A stretch of 64,000 nt of DNA from Orobanche coerulescens (Eukaryota > Streptophyta > Magnoliopsida > Lamiales > Orobanchaceae), in NCBI GenBank assembly GCA_033398695.1, contig CM065814.1, positions 78,510,358 to 78,574,357 of the forward strand. The letters are read 5' to 3'. The notes below the pieces were generated by a model. It ran no database searches, was not told the DNA's origin, and saw nothing but the letters and a program-made list of their open reading frames with translations. Positions 1 through 10,537 of this stretch are shown here, piece by piece. Numbering within the stretch: the first letter of the stretch is position 1; each line of letters begins with the position of its first letter. A program made the translations under genes and the position numbers.

Positions 1-255
1 CTACATAGACTGGAAGCTTGATGATATCTCCTGTCATGTGGCGAGAACATCCGCCATCAAAATACCAGATGTCATTCTCCTTGATATCCTGTAATAAAAA
101 AGATTAATTAGATTTAGTTCCCCTTTGATTTTTGGATCCTTGGTTATTAGTGCCTTTAAGTATCCATATTTTCCTGACGACAATGGGTTTGTTGTAGGTT
201 GCATTTGGTCCTATTTTGCGAGATTTACGTGGGGCAGACACGTAACTGCTGTAAG

Positions 256-418
256 TAGGGGTGGCCCATGAACCGAACGTTCGCGAACTGTTCATGAAAA
301 AGCTCGGTCAACAGTCAGTTCGAGTTCGGTTTGACCGAACCGAACATGTTCGAGTATATTTGAATCGAACATCGAACATTTTATATATTGATCGGGTGTT
401 CGCGGACTGTTCGCGAAC

Positions 419-471
<53 letters not shown>

Positions 472-730
472 GGCACGAACAGAAACAATTGAACACAAAC
501 GAACCAAACGAACGAACAGAACAATTGAACACAAACGAACAAAGCGTATGAACAGAACAATTGAATACAAACGAACCGAACACGAACAATAAAAAATATG
601 TCGAATCGAACTCGAACACTAATTTGTAATGTTCGTCGAACATGAATACGAACCGAACACTTCACGAACCAAATGAAAGAACGGTCAATAACACCAAAAG
701 CTCGGTTTGTTCGGTTCGTGTCCACCCCTA
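256..730. mobile_element. hAT-type MITE with 8-bp TSD
   Basis: This 475-bp insertion is flanked by perfect 8-bp direct repeats GCTGTAAG (248-255 and 731-738). The ends form an inverted repeat: TAGGGGTGG at the left, and the same read on the minus strand from the right end, each followed closely by GAACCGAAC. An 8-bp duplication with TAGGGGTGG-type ends fits non-autonomous hAT elements. The interior repeats GAACCGAAC/GTTCG-type words on both arms and has an AT dinucleotide core, so the whole unit could fold on itself. No transposase is present. It interrupts the copia gag region. Confidence 0.85.
423..469. repeat. (TA)n microsatellite inside the MITE
   Basis: An uninterrupted alternating TA run of about 46 bp sits near the centre of the hAT MITE. 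Apparent tyrosine/isoleucine-repeat reading frames across it come from the simple repeat and are not genes. Confidence 0.95.
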
Positions 731-1986
731 GCTGTAAGCATGATTATTATGCATGTAAAATATGGTGCTTTGGCTCCCGTACGGTTGCCATCTTGTAGGA
801 GGAAGCATCTTCATCGGCCTAGTTGCTTGCCTTGTGGGTTTCCAATTAGATTCTCATATTTGTTGTTGATAGAACTGCACGGCAAACTGCTTAGGGGATG
901 AATATTTGGCTTCGTGTACCGAGTATCTAGGCATTATACTATTGATAGTACTGAGGTTCATACCTTTGATACTTAGGTCCACCCTTCCTTCTGGCCGGGT
1001 GCTGATGCTGTTGGTATGCTCTAGGAGCATGCTGTTGATTATTGGCATTGCGTCTTACAAGTCTATGAGGTTGGGGTTTCCACTGCTTATAATATGAGCT
1101 TGGAGGCGGAATGACAGTCTTTGCTATCCGAGAAGGGGCAGCTGTGATCTTTACAGGACTTGGAGCTTCTTCGGGTTCTAGAATGGATTCCACTCCCTTG
1201 ACAAACACCTTACTAGTTTTGCCTTTGTGGGAGAATGAGTCATATCCTAAGCCACGTTTGTCGTGGGCATGCTGCCTAGTGCTTAGAATGTCATTCATCC
1301 TCCTCAATGATTTCTCAAAGGACTTAAGAATGGTCTCGAGTTCTCCTTCTCTTTTCTCGAGAAGCTGTATCTTATCTTCTAACAAAGCATAATCATTTGT
1401 CTTGCAATTACTATGAGTTTTTACCTCATTTAGTTTGGTTGCAAGTTGATGATTGCTTTCCATGAGTTTTTCATGAATGATCTTGCTGTTTTCACAATCC
1501 ATAGACATGTTTTCATAGTTATTTTTCATCAAGTCATTTTCGTCCTTCAACTCTAAATTTGAAATAGAGAGTTGTAGGCTTTCTTGTTTAAGCATCTCAT
1601 GGGCTTTCTGAATGGTTCTAAACTCATTCATCCTATTTTCAAAAGTGCGTTATGCATTAATAAGAGTAGCTGAGGTTGAGCTTACCTCATCCTCACTGTC
1701 TTCATCATCATCTTCTTCTTTGGCCATAAAACACATATATGCTTTACCTTCGATTTCATCATTGGAGGAGTCACTATCGGTAATTGTCTGTAGGCACTCC
1801 TCTATTTTGGTTGATGCGGGAGAGGCTTCTGATTCTCCGATCAGGGCCTTGAGCTTGTTACGCCAAAATGCATTTCCTCGTCCTTTTCTTGTTGCTCGGG
1901 TTCGGGCAACTTCTGTGCTTTCAAAATCTAGTGATTTTCTGGATCTGATTCAGGTTAAAAATCGACTGATTCTTTGTAGAATCAAC

Positions 1987-2000
1987 CTCTCTGATACCAC
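1987..2000 (-). other. Primer-binding site, initiator tRNA-Met type
   Basis: On the minus strand GTGGTATCAGAGAGG starts next to the LTR end. TGGTATCAGAG matches the usual plant primer-binding site complementary to the 3' end of tRNA-Met. It fixes the 5' LTR boundary at 2002 and the orientation of the element. Confidence 0.85.
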
Positions 2001-2001
2001 C

Positions 2002-3205
2002 TGTTGGCCACAGTATACAGTATAAACAGCTTCAAGGGGAGGTTGAATAAGCTATATATTTTTGGAAGTTTGTTTGCATAGCGGAAATCTAAGATTAAGT
2101 TGCTATAAATACAACAACTGAATGGTCTCCTGCTAGCTTGATTTGTACAGGGCTTTTATGATATGTATACTAAAATCACACAGGCAGATAGAAAACAGTA
2201 AACATGGGAAGTAAAGAAACACTGATAAAAGTGGTTCGAGGTAAACTCCTCTACGTCCACTGGTCCTCCACACAGAAGTAAATTATTTATTAAATCACGG
2301 CATACACAACTATATGATTTTAACTAAACATATCGTTATATCTTTCACACAAATTGATACAGCCAATAGCATCTTTGGCCGTTCACAGAGATTGGCTTTG
2401 GCCTCTTCGACTCGCTTCTTCTCACACAGATTAAAGCTTTGTCCTTAGCACTATTCGTTCCACACAGGTCTAAGTATCTAAACAGTAAGATTGGTATGAT
2501 AAAATTGAATAGCAGTTGTATGCTTGAAGAGCTTTCACTGTAAGTGTTGTTCGTGTTGAGGACTTGTATATTTCTTCTCTTTTGATGAAGCTGTATGCTT
2601 GAAGAAATATAATGCCCTTGCAAGATTGATATCCAGATTGTCAAAGTTCTTCAATATCCTCTTGCTTGGGGCTATTTCTCACCTTGAAAATAGATTCATT
2701 ATAAATAAAGCCGTTGGCCGGTTGACCAGATAGAGACTGCTCTGATTGGCGACTTCAGCATATTTTGAATTAAAGGCTATTCGCATTTAATGCTTCAGAT
2801 ATTCTTTTTGGCCATCATTAAATGCTCTTCAGACTGTAGTCTCTTCGACCACATTAAATATTGTCCTATCAGCATTAAATGCTACTTTGATCGTGAATAC
2901 TTTATGAATAAAGAATGTTTATTTTCTCAACAGTTTAAAGTTTCTTCAGTCTTGTGGATTTGTGTTTTCCTTTTCTGAAGTAAAACACCTACAACATTGT
3001 TTGCTATATCCAACATCTTCGTCTTTACTGTATCTTGAAGACTATACTGTATGATTAAATTCTTGGATTGCTGAAAGATGTTGTGTTGTATGGACAGGTT
3101 GTATGAAGTTTTCCTAACATCGTCTATACTTGGTTGTTATTCTAACTATGAAGATTCTTGCTGTATGAGGCAATTATCAAAACATCAGGAGTATTTTTCC
3201 CAACA
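2002..3205 (-). repeat. 5' LTR of minus-strand SIRE-like copia
   Basis: The 1204-bp segment begins (plus strand) TGTTGG and ends CCAACA, a 6-bp terminal inverted repeat, with the PBS directly beside it. An AT-rich TATA-like stretch lies at about 2697-2710. Four copies of a GCATTWAATGC-type near-palindrome lie upstream of it in element orientation. The partner LTR is outside the window. Confidence 0.85.
2783..2882 (-). promoter_or_regulatory. GCATTWAATGC palindrome cluster in LTR U3
   Basis: There are four near-palindromic 11-mers at 2783 (GCATTTAATGC), 2815 (TCATTAAATGC), 2851 (ACATTAAATAT) and 2872 (GCATTAAATGC). They lie about 75 bp upstream, in element orientation, of the TATA-like stretch near 2700. 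Start-to-start steps are 32, 36 and 21 bp. A regulatory role is inferred from position and repetition only. Confidence 0.5.
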
Positions 3206-3289
3206 AATATAACAACGAAGATTGAAAAAACACACACATCAACTCCCGTCTCAACTACTATACTGTAATCTCAGTCTCCAAGAACTTAT

Positions 3290-4640
3290 CGCATCTCAGC
3301 ATACGAAAGTGCTAAAGAAATATGGGAGATTCTCGAAGTGACTCATGAAGGAACAACTCTGGTCAAAGAGACCAAAATCAACTTGATCCTTCATGACTAT
3401 GAATTATTCTCTATGGAAGACAATGAAAAAAATCACAAATATGTTGGATCGTTTCTTCGCTATAACCAGTGTCTTGCTTCATTTGGAAAACCTATATCAA
3501 GCAGTGATAAGGCAAGAAAATTCTTCGCTCTTTACCTCGAGAATAGGATGCCACAGTCACGGCTTATGGAGTCCAAAGATCTCAATAAACTTTAATTTAG
3601 TACTCTTATCGGATCACTTATTAATTACAAGATCGTGCTCAAATCTAGAGTATCTAAACCTAAGCCTCGTGAAAAAGTGGTCGCTTTCAAAGCCGATAGC
3701 GACATTGAGGAAGAAGGGTTGGAAGATGAAGATGATGAGGAACTTGCCTTATATGCTCGGAATTTCAGAAGATATAACATCCTGAAAAGGCGAAACTTCA
3801 TTGGCCGGGATTCTAGAATGGAACAAAAGAAAAATAATATATTCCTACCAAGAAATTCGACAACAACTGTCAAAAGTGTGGCCAGTATGCTAAAGAATGC
3901 CGAGGGTCTACTTCCAAACCTCAAGTGGAAAAATATAGAAAGAAAGAAGTATTAATCGCTTCTTGGAGTGATGAGGAGGAGGAAATTGAAGGATCCGTAG
4001 ACGAAAATCTAACACTAATGGCCCTTGAATCAGAAAATGCTATCGAGGTAAGTTGTCATTTCGAATGATGATCTTTTAGATAGTTTTGACTCATAAGAAT
4101 CAAATCATGATGATGAAATTTTAAATGCATTTGAATATTTAAACATAGAATATGATGAGATGGTAAAACTTAATATGATTTTGAAAAGAAAAATTAAAAC
4201 CTTAGAACTTGAAAATTCTAAACTTCAAAACAACGGCAATAATAGTGAAATAGACCACACTTCTTGCCTTAATAAGGAAAGTAATTTGAAGATTGAATTG
4301 TTTATAACTAAAAAGGAATTAAAAATATATAATGAATAAATTTATACTTGGAAACGAGAAATTTGAAAAACAATTATCTATCAAAAAATCTCCTTTGTTA
4401 AAATATGGTATTGGTTTGATCCTTTTAATAGAGAACAATATCTTATAAATCCTAACAAAGTTAAAGAAACCAAGAATTCAAACATTCCACCTCAACAAAG
4501 AGATTCTAATGTTAAAAAAAATAAAAAATTCCTTTCAAAATTAAGAACAATAAAAGTTACACAAATTTGGGTTCTTAAAGGATCAATAGTTCCAAATGCG
4601 ATCAAAAGTATTAACTATGGAGGACCCAGAAGGGCTTGAG
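3290..4640 (+). pseudogene. gag: SIRE-like copia gag (broken)
   Basis: From about 3296 the frame reads ISAYESAKEIWEILEVTHEG, then ETKINLILHDYELFSM, the hallmark of the copia UBN2-type gag domain (RNA-binding capsid precursor). A stop follows at 3593. An acidic region (3680-3740) and a zinc-knuckle remnant (about 3860-3905) follow in another frame. The remnant reads CQKCGQYAKEC: the usual CX2CX4HX4C box has lost about three residues including the His, so it could not bind zinc normally. Further on are an acidic stretch, a Lys/Glu-rich coiled-coil segment (4150-4340) and the GAG-protease linker WVLKG (about 4567). Several frameshifts and stops are present. The start of gag is lost to the neighbouring insertion. 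Confidence 0.8.
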
Positions 4641-4689
4641 TACCAAAACAGTCGAAACAAACTATTTTTGTAGGTACCTTTTTCAATGA

Positions 4690-7660
4690 AAAAACAAATA
4701 GTACATCGATACCGGTTGCTCAAGACACATGTGTGGCACCAATGATCTGTTCGAAGATCTTGAATATCAATAACAAGGACACGTAACTTTTGGTGACAAC
4801 AAGAAAGGGAAAATTATGGGCACCAGTAAGGTAGGTAAGGAGCCTTCACCTTCCATCAATAAAGTTTTATTTGTTGAAGGCTTGCATCATAATCTACTTA
4901 GTGTATGTCAATTGTGTGATGACGGTTTACAATTCTTTTTTAAAAGAACCATTGTACTACTTTCAAAAATAACAAAATTACATTTATTGGACTGAGATAT
5001 GGAAATATTTATATCGTTGATCTTTGTGACAAGAACTCCTTCAATGAAAAATATATTATGACTTTAGATGAAAATGCATTTTGATGGCATCGAAAATTAG
5101 GACATACATCATTACCAGATATTTTAAAATTATAGAGACATGCTTTAGTTCATAGTTTACCTAAATTCAAATTTGTCCAAAAACACTTGTGTGAATCATG
5201 TATTAAACGAAAACACACAAGAGAATCATTTAAACCAAAATTTGAAATTTCTACTAATCGTATTCTTGAACTTGTTCATATAAATTTGATTGGTCCATCT
5301 AGATATATTAGTTTAAATGGCAAACTCTACTTTGGTAATTGTAGATAATTTCTCTCGTTTCACGTGGATTAAATTTCTCATTCTCAAAGATGATACTTTT
5401 ATGGAGTTTTCTAAATGGTATCGTTTAGTTCAAAATGATAAAAATATTCCTATCATTTATATTCGAATCGATCATGGAGGAGAATATGATTGCTCGCCTT
5501 TTGATATTCCGTGCGAATAATGTGGTATTAATTATAACTTTTCATCACCTAGAACTCCTCAACAAAACAAAGTTGTTGAAAGAAAAAATCGATCTTTGGA
5601 GGAAATATCTAGAACCATGTTAAACGAATACTCTCTTCCATAATATTTTTGGACCAAAGCTATCAATACGGCATGTTCTACTATTAATCGAGTTCATCTT
5701 TGTAGGGATCAACTTAAAAACTCGTATGAAATTTGGAAAGGTAAAAAGCCAAACATCTCTTATTTTCATCCATTTGGCTGCAAAGTGTTTGTTTTAAATA
5801 ACGGTAAACGAAATCTGGAAAAATTTGATTCAGAATCTGATTCAGGTACTTTTCTCGGATATTCATTGAATATCAAGGCCTTTCGTGTGTATAACTTAAG
5901 AACAAATAAAGTAGAAGAATCAAGTCATATCAAATTCGATGATGCCATTTCATCCCTGAGAAAGGTAGAATATTTTGATGATGCAGGTACTCTTCCAGAT
6001 CCTCAAACCTCAAAAGAAATGGAAAAAAATCAAGAACTTCAAGAAATTTATTTGCCTATAGGATGGCGACATATCAAAGACCATCCAAAAGATCTTATGA
6101 TCAGAAACATAGAAGATGGTGTTCAAACTCGAGGGAGAACTTTAGACTACTTGAACAATTTCACCTTTGTGTCCGAGGTCGAACCCAAAAATATTTTGGA
6201 AGCGCTAAATGATGAAAATTGGATAATGGCGACGCAAGAAGAACTTGCACAATTCGAGAAAAACAAATTATGGAATTTGGTTCCCGCACCAGAAGATAAA
6301 ACTATTATCAGGACTAAATGGGTACATAAAATTAATTGTGACAAAGACGGATACCCAGTAAAGAATAAATCCCGTCTAGTTGACCAAAGTTATCATCAAG
6401 AACAAGGCCTTAATTATGAAGAAAGTTTTGCACCAGTTGCTCGACTTAAAGTCATTCAACTTCTCTGTGCATTTACATCACATAAGAAAATCAAGTTATT
6501 CCAAATGGATGTTAAAAGTGCATCCTTGATGGCATTATTCAATAAGAAGTTTATGTGAAACAACCTCCAGGCTTTGAGGCTTATGAATTTCTGTGCAATG
6601 TCTATAAGCTCAACAAAGCCCTTTTATGGATTGAAGCACACACCTCGAGCATGGTATGTTCGTGTAAGTGGATTTTTAATTTTGAATGACTACAAATGAG
6701 GTAACATATATAACATAGTTATTTTGAAAACTTTAGATAAGGATATTCTTGTATGTCAAATCTATGTAGACGATATTGTTTTTGGAGCTACTAATGACTC
6801 TCTATGTCAATAATTTGCAAATATAATTAAGGGGGAGTTCGAAATGAGCATGATGGGAGAATTAACATTCTTTCTTGGGCTCCAAATTAAGCAATGCGGG
6901 GATGGATTTTTATTCATCAATCTAAATACTCAAAAGAACTACTTGAAAAATACAGGAAGGAAAGTAGCAAGGTTATCTCCACACCAATGTCATCAACACT
7001 AAAGCTAGAGAAAGATGAAAGTGAAAAACCAGTTAATCAAGAAAACCGAGATACGATTGGCTCTTTATCGTATTTAACTGCTTCTAGACCTGATATAAAC
7101 GTGTTATGTGTCTATGTACTAGATTCCAAGCTAATCATATGGAATCACATCTTATTGCCTTTAAATGAATTTTTCGTTATTTAAACGGATTGGACTAGGA
7201 TTATGATACTCATCTTGTCTTGATTTTAATCTAATTGCATATAGTGACGCCGACTTTGGCGGATCTAAAATTGATAAAAAGAGTACAAGTGGAACGTGTC
7301 ATCTTATATGATCATGTCTGATTTCATTGGGTAGTAAGAAGCAAACTAGTCTAGCATTATCTATAGCTGAAGTTGAATATGTAGTTGCCGGTAGTGCATA
7401 TGCATAGGTCCTTTGATTAAAAACCAACCTCAAGATTATGGCATGCTTATTAAAATATTAATATTCTGTGTGACAATACCAGTGCCATTAATCTCAGTAA
7501 AAATCTTGTTCTGCACAGTAGAACTAAACACATAGATACCATACATCATTTCCTATGAGATCACGTACAGAAGAAAGATATTTGTTTAATTTTTGTCATA
7601 CAAATCAATTAGAAGATATTTTTAGAAAACACTAACCTGAGGAATCTTTGAACACTATTC
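4690..7660 (+). pseudogene. pol: SIRE-like copia pol: PR-INT-RT-RNase H (broken)
   Basis: Domains lie in copia order. The protease motif YIDTGCSRHMCG is at 4702 (DTG intact, 4708-4716). The pre-integrase zinc motif HRKLGH is at about 5088. In the integrase, the first catalytic Asp is replaced by Asn (LVHINLIGP, codon 5283-5285), the second is kept (IDHGGEY, 5470) and Glu is kept (KVVERKN, 5578). RT shows LNDENW, KWVHKIN and QMDVKSA, then YVDD at 6763-6774. RNase H keeps SDADFGG (7243-7263), KKSTSGTCH and a C-terminal tail to about 7650. In-frame stops and frameshifts occur throughout, including a TGA before HRKLGH and several breaks around 6550-6720 and 7180-7440. The protein set is dead. Confidence 0.88.
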
Positions 7661-7757
7661 ATTACAACTCGGTGCGGGTCATATCGATAATTTTGTAAGA
7701 ATATTTTTCTAAATATTGGTCTTAAATTAAAATCGGAATATAAAAACTCTCTACCTC

Positions 7758-7990
7758 TAGCGCACGCTAATTGTTATCCTAGCGCACGCTAACACAGCTG
7801 TCATAAAACTAACCCAGTTGTTGGATAGTCTATATAGACTTATTTTTTCCCTCATCGATAGCGCATACGAAATCAAATACTAGCGCCCACTAATTCATAT
7901 TTCCTGAGACCGATTCATCTACTGGATAGTATGCTCAGCTCTCTATTTTGACCCCGATAGCGCATGCTATTTGAAGAATAGCGCACGCTA
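7758..7990 (+). repeat. Three pairs of TAGCGCACGCTA near-palindromes, pol-env spacer
   Basis: Twelve-mers start at 7758/7780, 7859/7881 and 7958/7979, so in-pair steps are 22, 22 and 21 bp and pairs recur every 99-101 bp. The consensus is TAGCGCACGCTA, with variants such as TAGCGCATGCTA and TAGCGCCCACTA. The array lies in non-coding DNA between RNase H and the env-like ORF of the SIRE element. The flanking spacer up to 8157 shows nothing else recognisable. The function is unknown. Confidence 0.75.
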
Positions 7991-8152
7991 ACGACCATCC
8001 AATATAATTGAAAGTAAATATCATCCAATCCTCTTTCATTATTTCAAAAACCCTACTCTCATAAGCTAATCAAAATCCTCAAATACTCATCCAAAACTTC
8101 AAATTCAACTGACAAATCGCCAGTCTACCGAATCCCAAGCTCATCCTAATCA

Positions 8153-8157
8153 TCAAT
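8153..8157. repeat. Target-site duplication of element A, left copy (TCAAT)
   Basis: TCAAT immediately precedes the TGTAACACCCC end of element A and is matched by TCAAT at 26647-26651 directly after its other LTR end. Five bp is the normal length for plant gypsy integration. It proves that A entered the SIRE-like copia as one event even though B now lies inside A. Confidence 0.9.
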
Positions 8158-9940
8158 TGTAACACCCCGAGATATTCAGGATTATTACAGCACCGTAAAT
8201 CCTTGGTGTAAGGATTTACTAGGCTAAGAATTTAAAACAACATTATTAAATACCAACTGTAAGGTTTATTATTACATCACAAGTAATGAAAAGTACTAAT
8301 CGGCCAACATCCGAATACAAACTTTAAAAGGCAAACAAAACGACAGTGTACTCGAGTACTTTATTAAAATAAAACACAACTGACAAACCATCCCGACTGT
8401 AACATCACTCTGCACCCTCGTCATCAAACAGCTCTAGTGGTTGTTTCCCCACCCTCCTGTATCCTGAACATTCAACAAATGTCCACCCCCGAAGAGGTTA
8501 GCACAACGATGCTAGTACAAGTACGATAATTATACAACAACAGATTATTCAACATCTCACGAAGAATAATGACAACATCATCAACAACAACAATAACAAC
8601 GAGTCTCTACCATGAGAAGACTCACCATACACAACATGATAAACCACAACATGATATAACATATACATGGTGATTCCGATGATCCAGCGTTCACTGCATA
8701 GATCCCAAGATGATCTTGTAGGACCAACACAAGGTGGAAAAACATGTACAATGATCCAGCGCACGCTAGCATAGATCCCAAGATAATCCCGTCGGACCAA
8801 CACGAGGTGGACATACAACAACGACACATATGCATGACAACATGTATAACATCAATACATAAAACATAATTAAAGTACTTTCCTTTGAAAGACGACAAGG
8901 ATTTAATACTTCAACGAATGTCAAAACGCCCGAAGGTCGCTCCTTCGATCAATCACTTTGCAAAGCTCGGACCTTGTTCAAAAAAAATAACAAATAATTC
9001 AACTTACGTTACATAGCTGACTTATGAACATCTAACTTCCTAAGTTATGTCCGAATTAACATTTACATATGGCGGGTTCACGATTCAACTACTCGACGAA
9101 TGCTCAGTCGAACTAATGACATACTTCATGTGAATCAAATGACCATAACGGAGATGAAATTTCGACGTCTACGAATTTAAGGATATTCAAATTATCACAA
9201 ATCCACACTCCAATTCTGATTATCAATTCCAATACTTAGTTCAATTATTTTATCACATTTCAACCGAGTGCTAGGTTAGTTCATCTTTATGATTTTTTGT
9301 TCTTCCACACGCAATCCTTCTTGTCAAAGTGTTAAGTTCATAACAATTATCACCAAACTAATCACTTTTTTCTAACCATCAATATGAATATTATCACATC
9401 AAGAAACCTCTACAGATCATGAACTACACTTGAAGAACACCCTCTACATTTAGCTTCTTGAATTCATCTAACACATGGGATAACCTTAACAAATCATTCC
9501 TCAAAAGAGTGTTTCAAATTCATCGTCAAAGGCATGTTACGATTTCAGCAAACTCCATCCCGATGTTTAACAAATCAAGGCTAAACTCTACTCCCTCTTA
9601 ACAATGGAAATCCTAAGTTCTAATCCTCCTAAAACATGGTGTTTGATTCTCCAAGTTATCAATAAACCTTAATAACTCCAGTAGTAATGTTCATAATCAG
9701 TATAAGAACATGAATTCTAGGTTGGGGTAGTATCACATACCTTATTACAGAGGATAACGATGAAACACTCGGTGGAACTCAACACCGGGAGCCTGAACGC
9801 CAATCCAAGATGCTTCCCAACTTCAAGCACCAAGTAGAGGCTAAAACAAGGGTTATGCTGTGGGAGAGGCTCTCTGTATTTACAGAATTCGGATAAGGAG
9901 CGAAGAAGAAAATGTGTGAAATGAAGTGGATTAATGTCCT

Positions 9941-9947
9941 ATTTATA
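9941..9947 (-). promoter_or_regulatory. TATA box of element A LTR
   Basis: On the minus strand TATAAATAGG is a canonical plant LTR core promoter. The second LTR has the matching site at 16931-16937. The palindrome array begins 12 bp upstream. Confidence 0.65.
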
Positions 9948-9959
9948 AGATTCTGAACT

Positions 9960-10151
9960 TTACATATGTTAGCCACAAGATATTGCGTACGCTATAGCCT
10001 TAACGTATGTTACAGACAACTCCTTATGTACGTTAACGTTCGTCAGTAGCTCATTGTCTCATTTCTGACTTCCTTAACGTATGTTAATAAAATTTACGTA
10101 CGTAATATGTTCAATGTAGCATACGTTATTATACTCCTTTATCATACGCTA
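9960..10151 (-). promoter_or_regulatory. RCGYRCGY palindrome array in U3 of element A
   Basis: Near-palindromic 12-mers start at 9960, 9983, 10001 and 10024 (steps 23, 18, 23), then at 10075, 10094, 10117 and 10140 (steps 19, 23, 23). Forms include TTGCGTACGCTA, TTACGTACGTAA and TAACGTATGTTA. Further copies (TAACGTACGTTA type) continue to about 10350. The array is directly upstream of the LTR TATA box. A transcription-factor-binding role is inference. Confidence 0.7.
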
Positions 10152-10502
10152 CGCCTCATTGACTTGCTTTATCAAAATTTTTCCAGGTTCACGCAGGGAT
10201 TCCTTACCCAACAATATCCTAACTACCGGCCCTATGCGTCGACCAGACTTATCTGCCTTTGACTGCCTGTTACGTGTGCTATGCCTCGCCTATAATGTAC
10301 GTTATCTGCAGCTCTTAACGTACGTTATATTCAACTGCTAGCGTACGTTATGACGTGCAGATGCATGCATGCATATCTTAGCAAACTCATGAATGTAGGA
10401 ATACGAATATGGGAAATCACACTTTGATTATTAATACCACATAATCAAATGCTACAAGTTTCAAATACAGGTGAAATACACAATAATTATCTGGGTATTA
10501 CA

Positions 10503-10520
10503 TACTCTCCCTATAATAAG
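10503..10520 (-). other. Polypurine tract of element A
   Basis: On the minus strand the sequence next to the 3' LTR reads CTTATTATAGGGAGAGTA, a purine-rich tract in the right place to prime plus-strand DNA synthesis. It is weaker than the tracts of B and D. Confidence 0.6.
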
Positions 10521-10537
10521 AAGTTTTGTTCCGAAAC

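Larger units (their letters stand above)
1..1960 (-). pseudogene. gag: copia gag C-terminal region and protease start (broken)
   Basis: Read on the minus strand from about 1900, an acidic stretch (AYMCFMAKEED at about 1735-1705) leads into a coiled-coil-rich region and the motif DKRGLGYDSF (about 1235). Both are typical of SIRE gag after the zinc knuckle. A basic Q/R/P-rich tail and the sequence VVRKIWILKGTN (about 165) precede WYFDGGCSRHMTG at 67-29, the protease/pre-integrase motif. Its active-site triplet reads DGG (Asp codon 56-58) instead of DSG or DTG. There is an in-frame stop before the Met at 1631 and another after 940, and the MITE at 256-730 splits the frame. The UBN2-type N-terminal gag domain and zinc knuckle are absent. 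The piece is non-functional. Confidence 0.8.
1..3205 (-). mobile_element. SIRE-like Ty1/copia element, 5' portion
   Basis: This is a minus-strand copia retrotransposon seen from its 5' LTR (right) to the protease motif at the window's left edge. The order on the minus strand is LTR (3205-2002), PBS (2000-1987), gag C-terminal region, then the GAG-protease junction. The flank at 3206-3210 (AATAT) is the expected target-site copy, but the partner lies outside the window. The DNA right of the LTR is an unrelated, oppositely oriented copia gag, so this element appears to have inserted into that older copy. The N-terminal half of gag is missing between PBS and coding region, which marks an internally deleted derivative. 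Confidence 0.85.
8158..10502 (-). repeat. 3' LTR of element A
   Basis: This 2345-bp LTR begins (plus strand) TGTAACACCCCGAG and ends TGGGTATTACA, next to a polypurine tract on the minus strand. It aligns with 15199-17075 plus 26334-26646. The TATA box is at 9941-9947. A palindrome array lies upstream of the TATA box in element orientation (9960-10151 and further copies to about 10350). Short open frames near 8550-8900 recur at the same place in the other LTR (15622-15939) and are LTR sequence, not genes. Confidence 0.9.

Noticed and set aside
292..725. Ile/Tyr repeat proteins on both strands
   Set aside because: Produced by the (TA)n repeat and the GAACCGAAC-rich arms of the MITE.
8549..8898. 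Cys/Tyr-rich open frames on the minus strand
   Set aside because: The same frames recur at 15622-15939 in the other LTR of element A; they are LTR sequence with no known domain.
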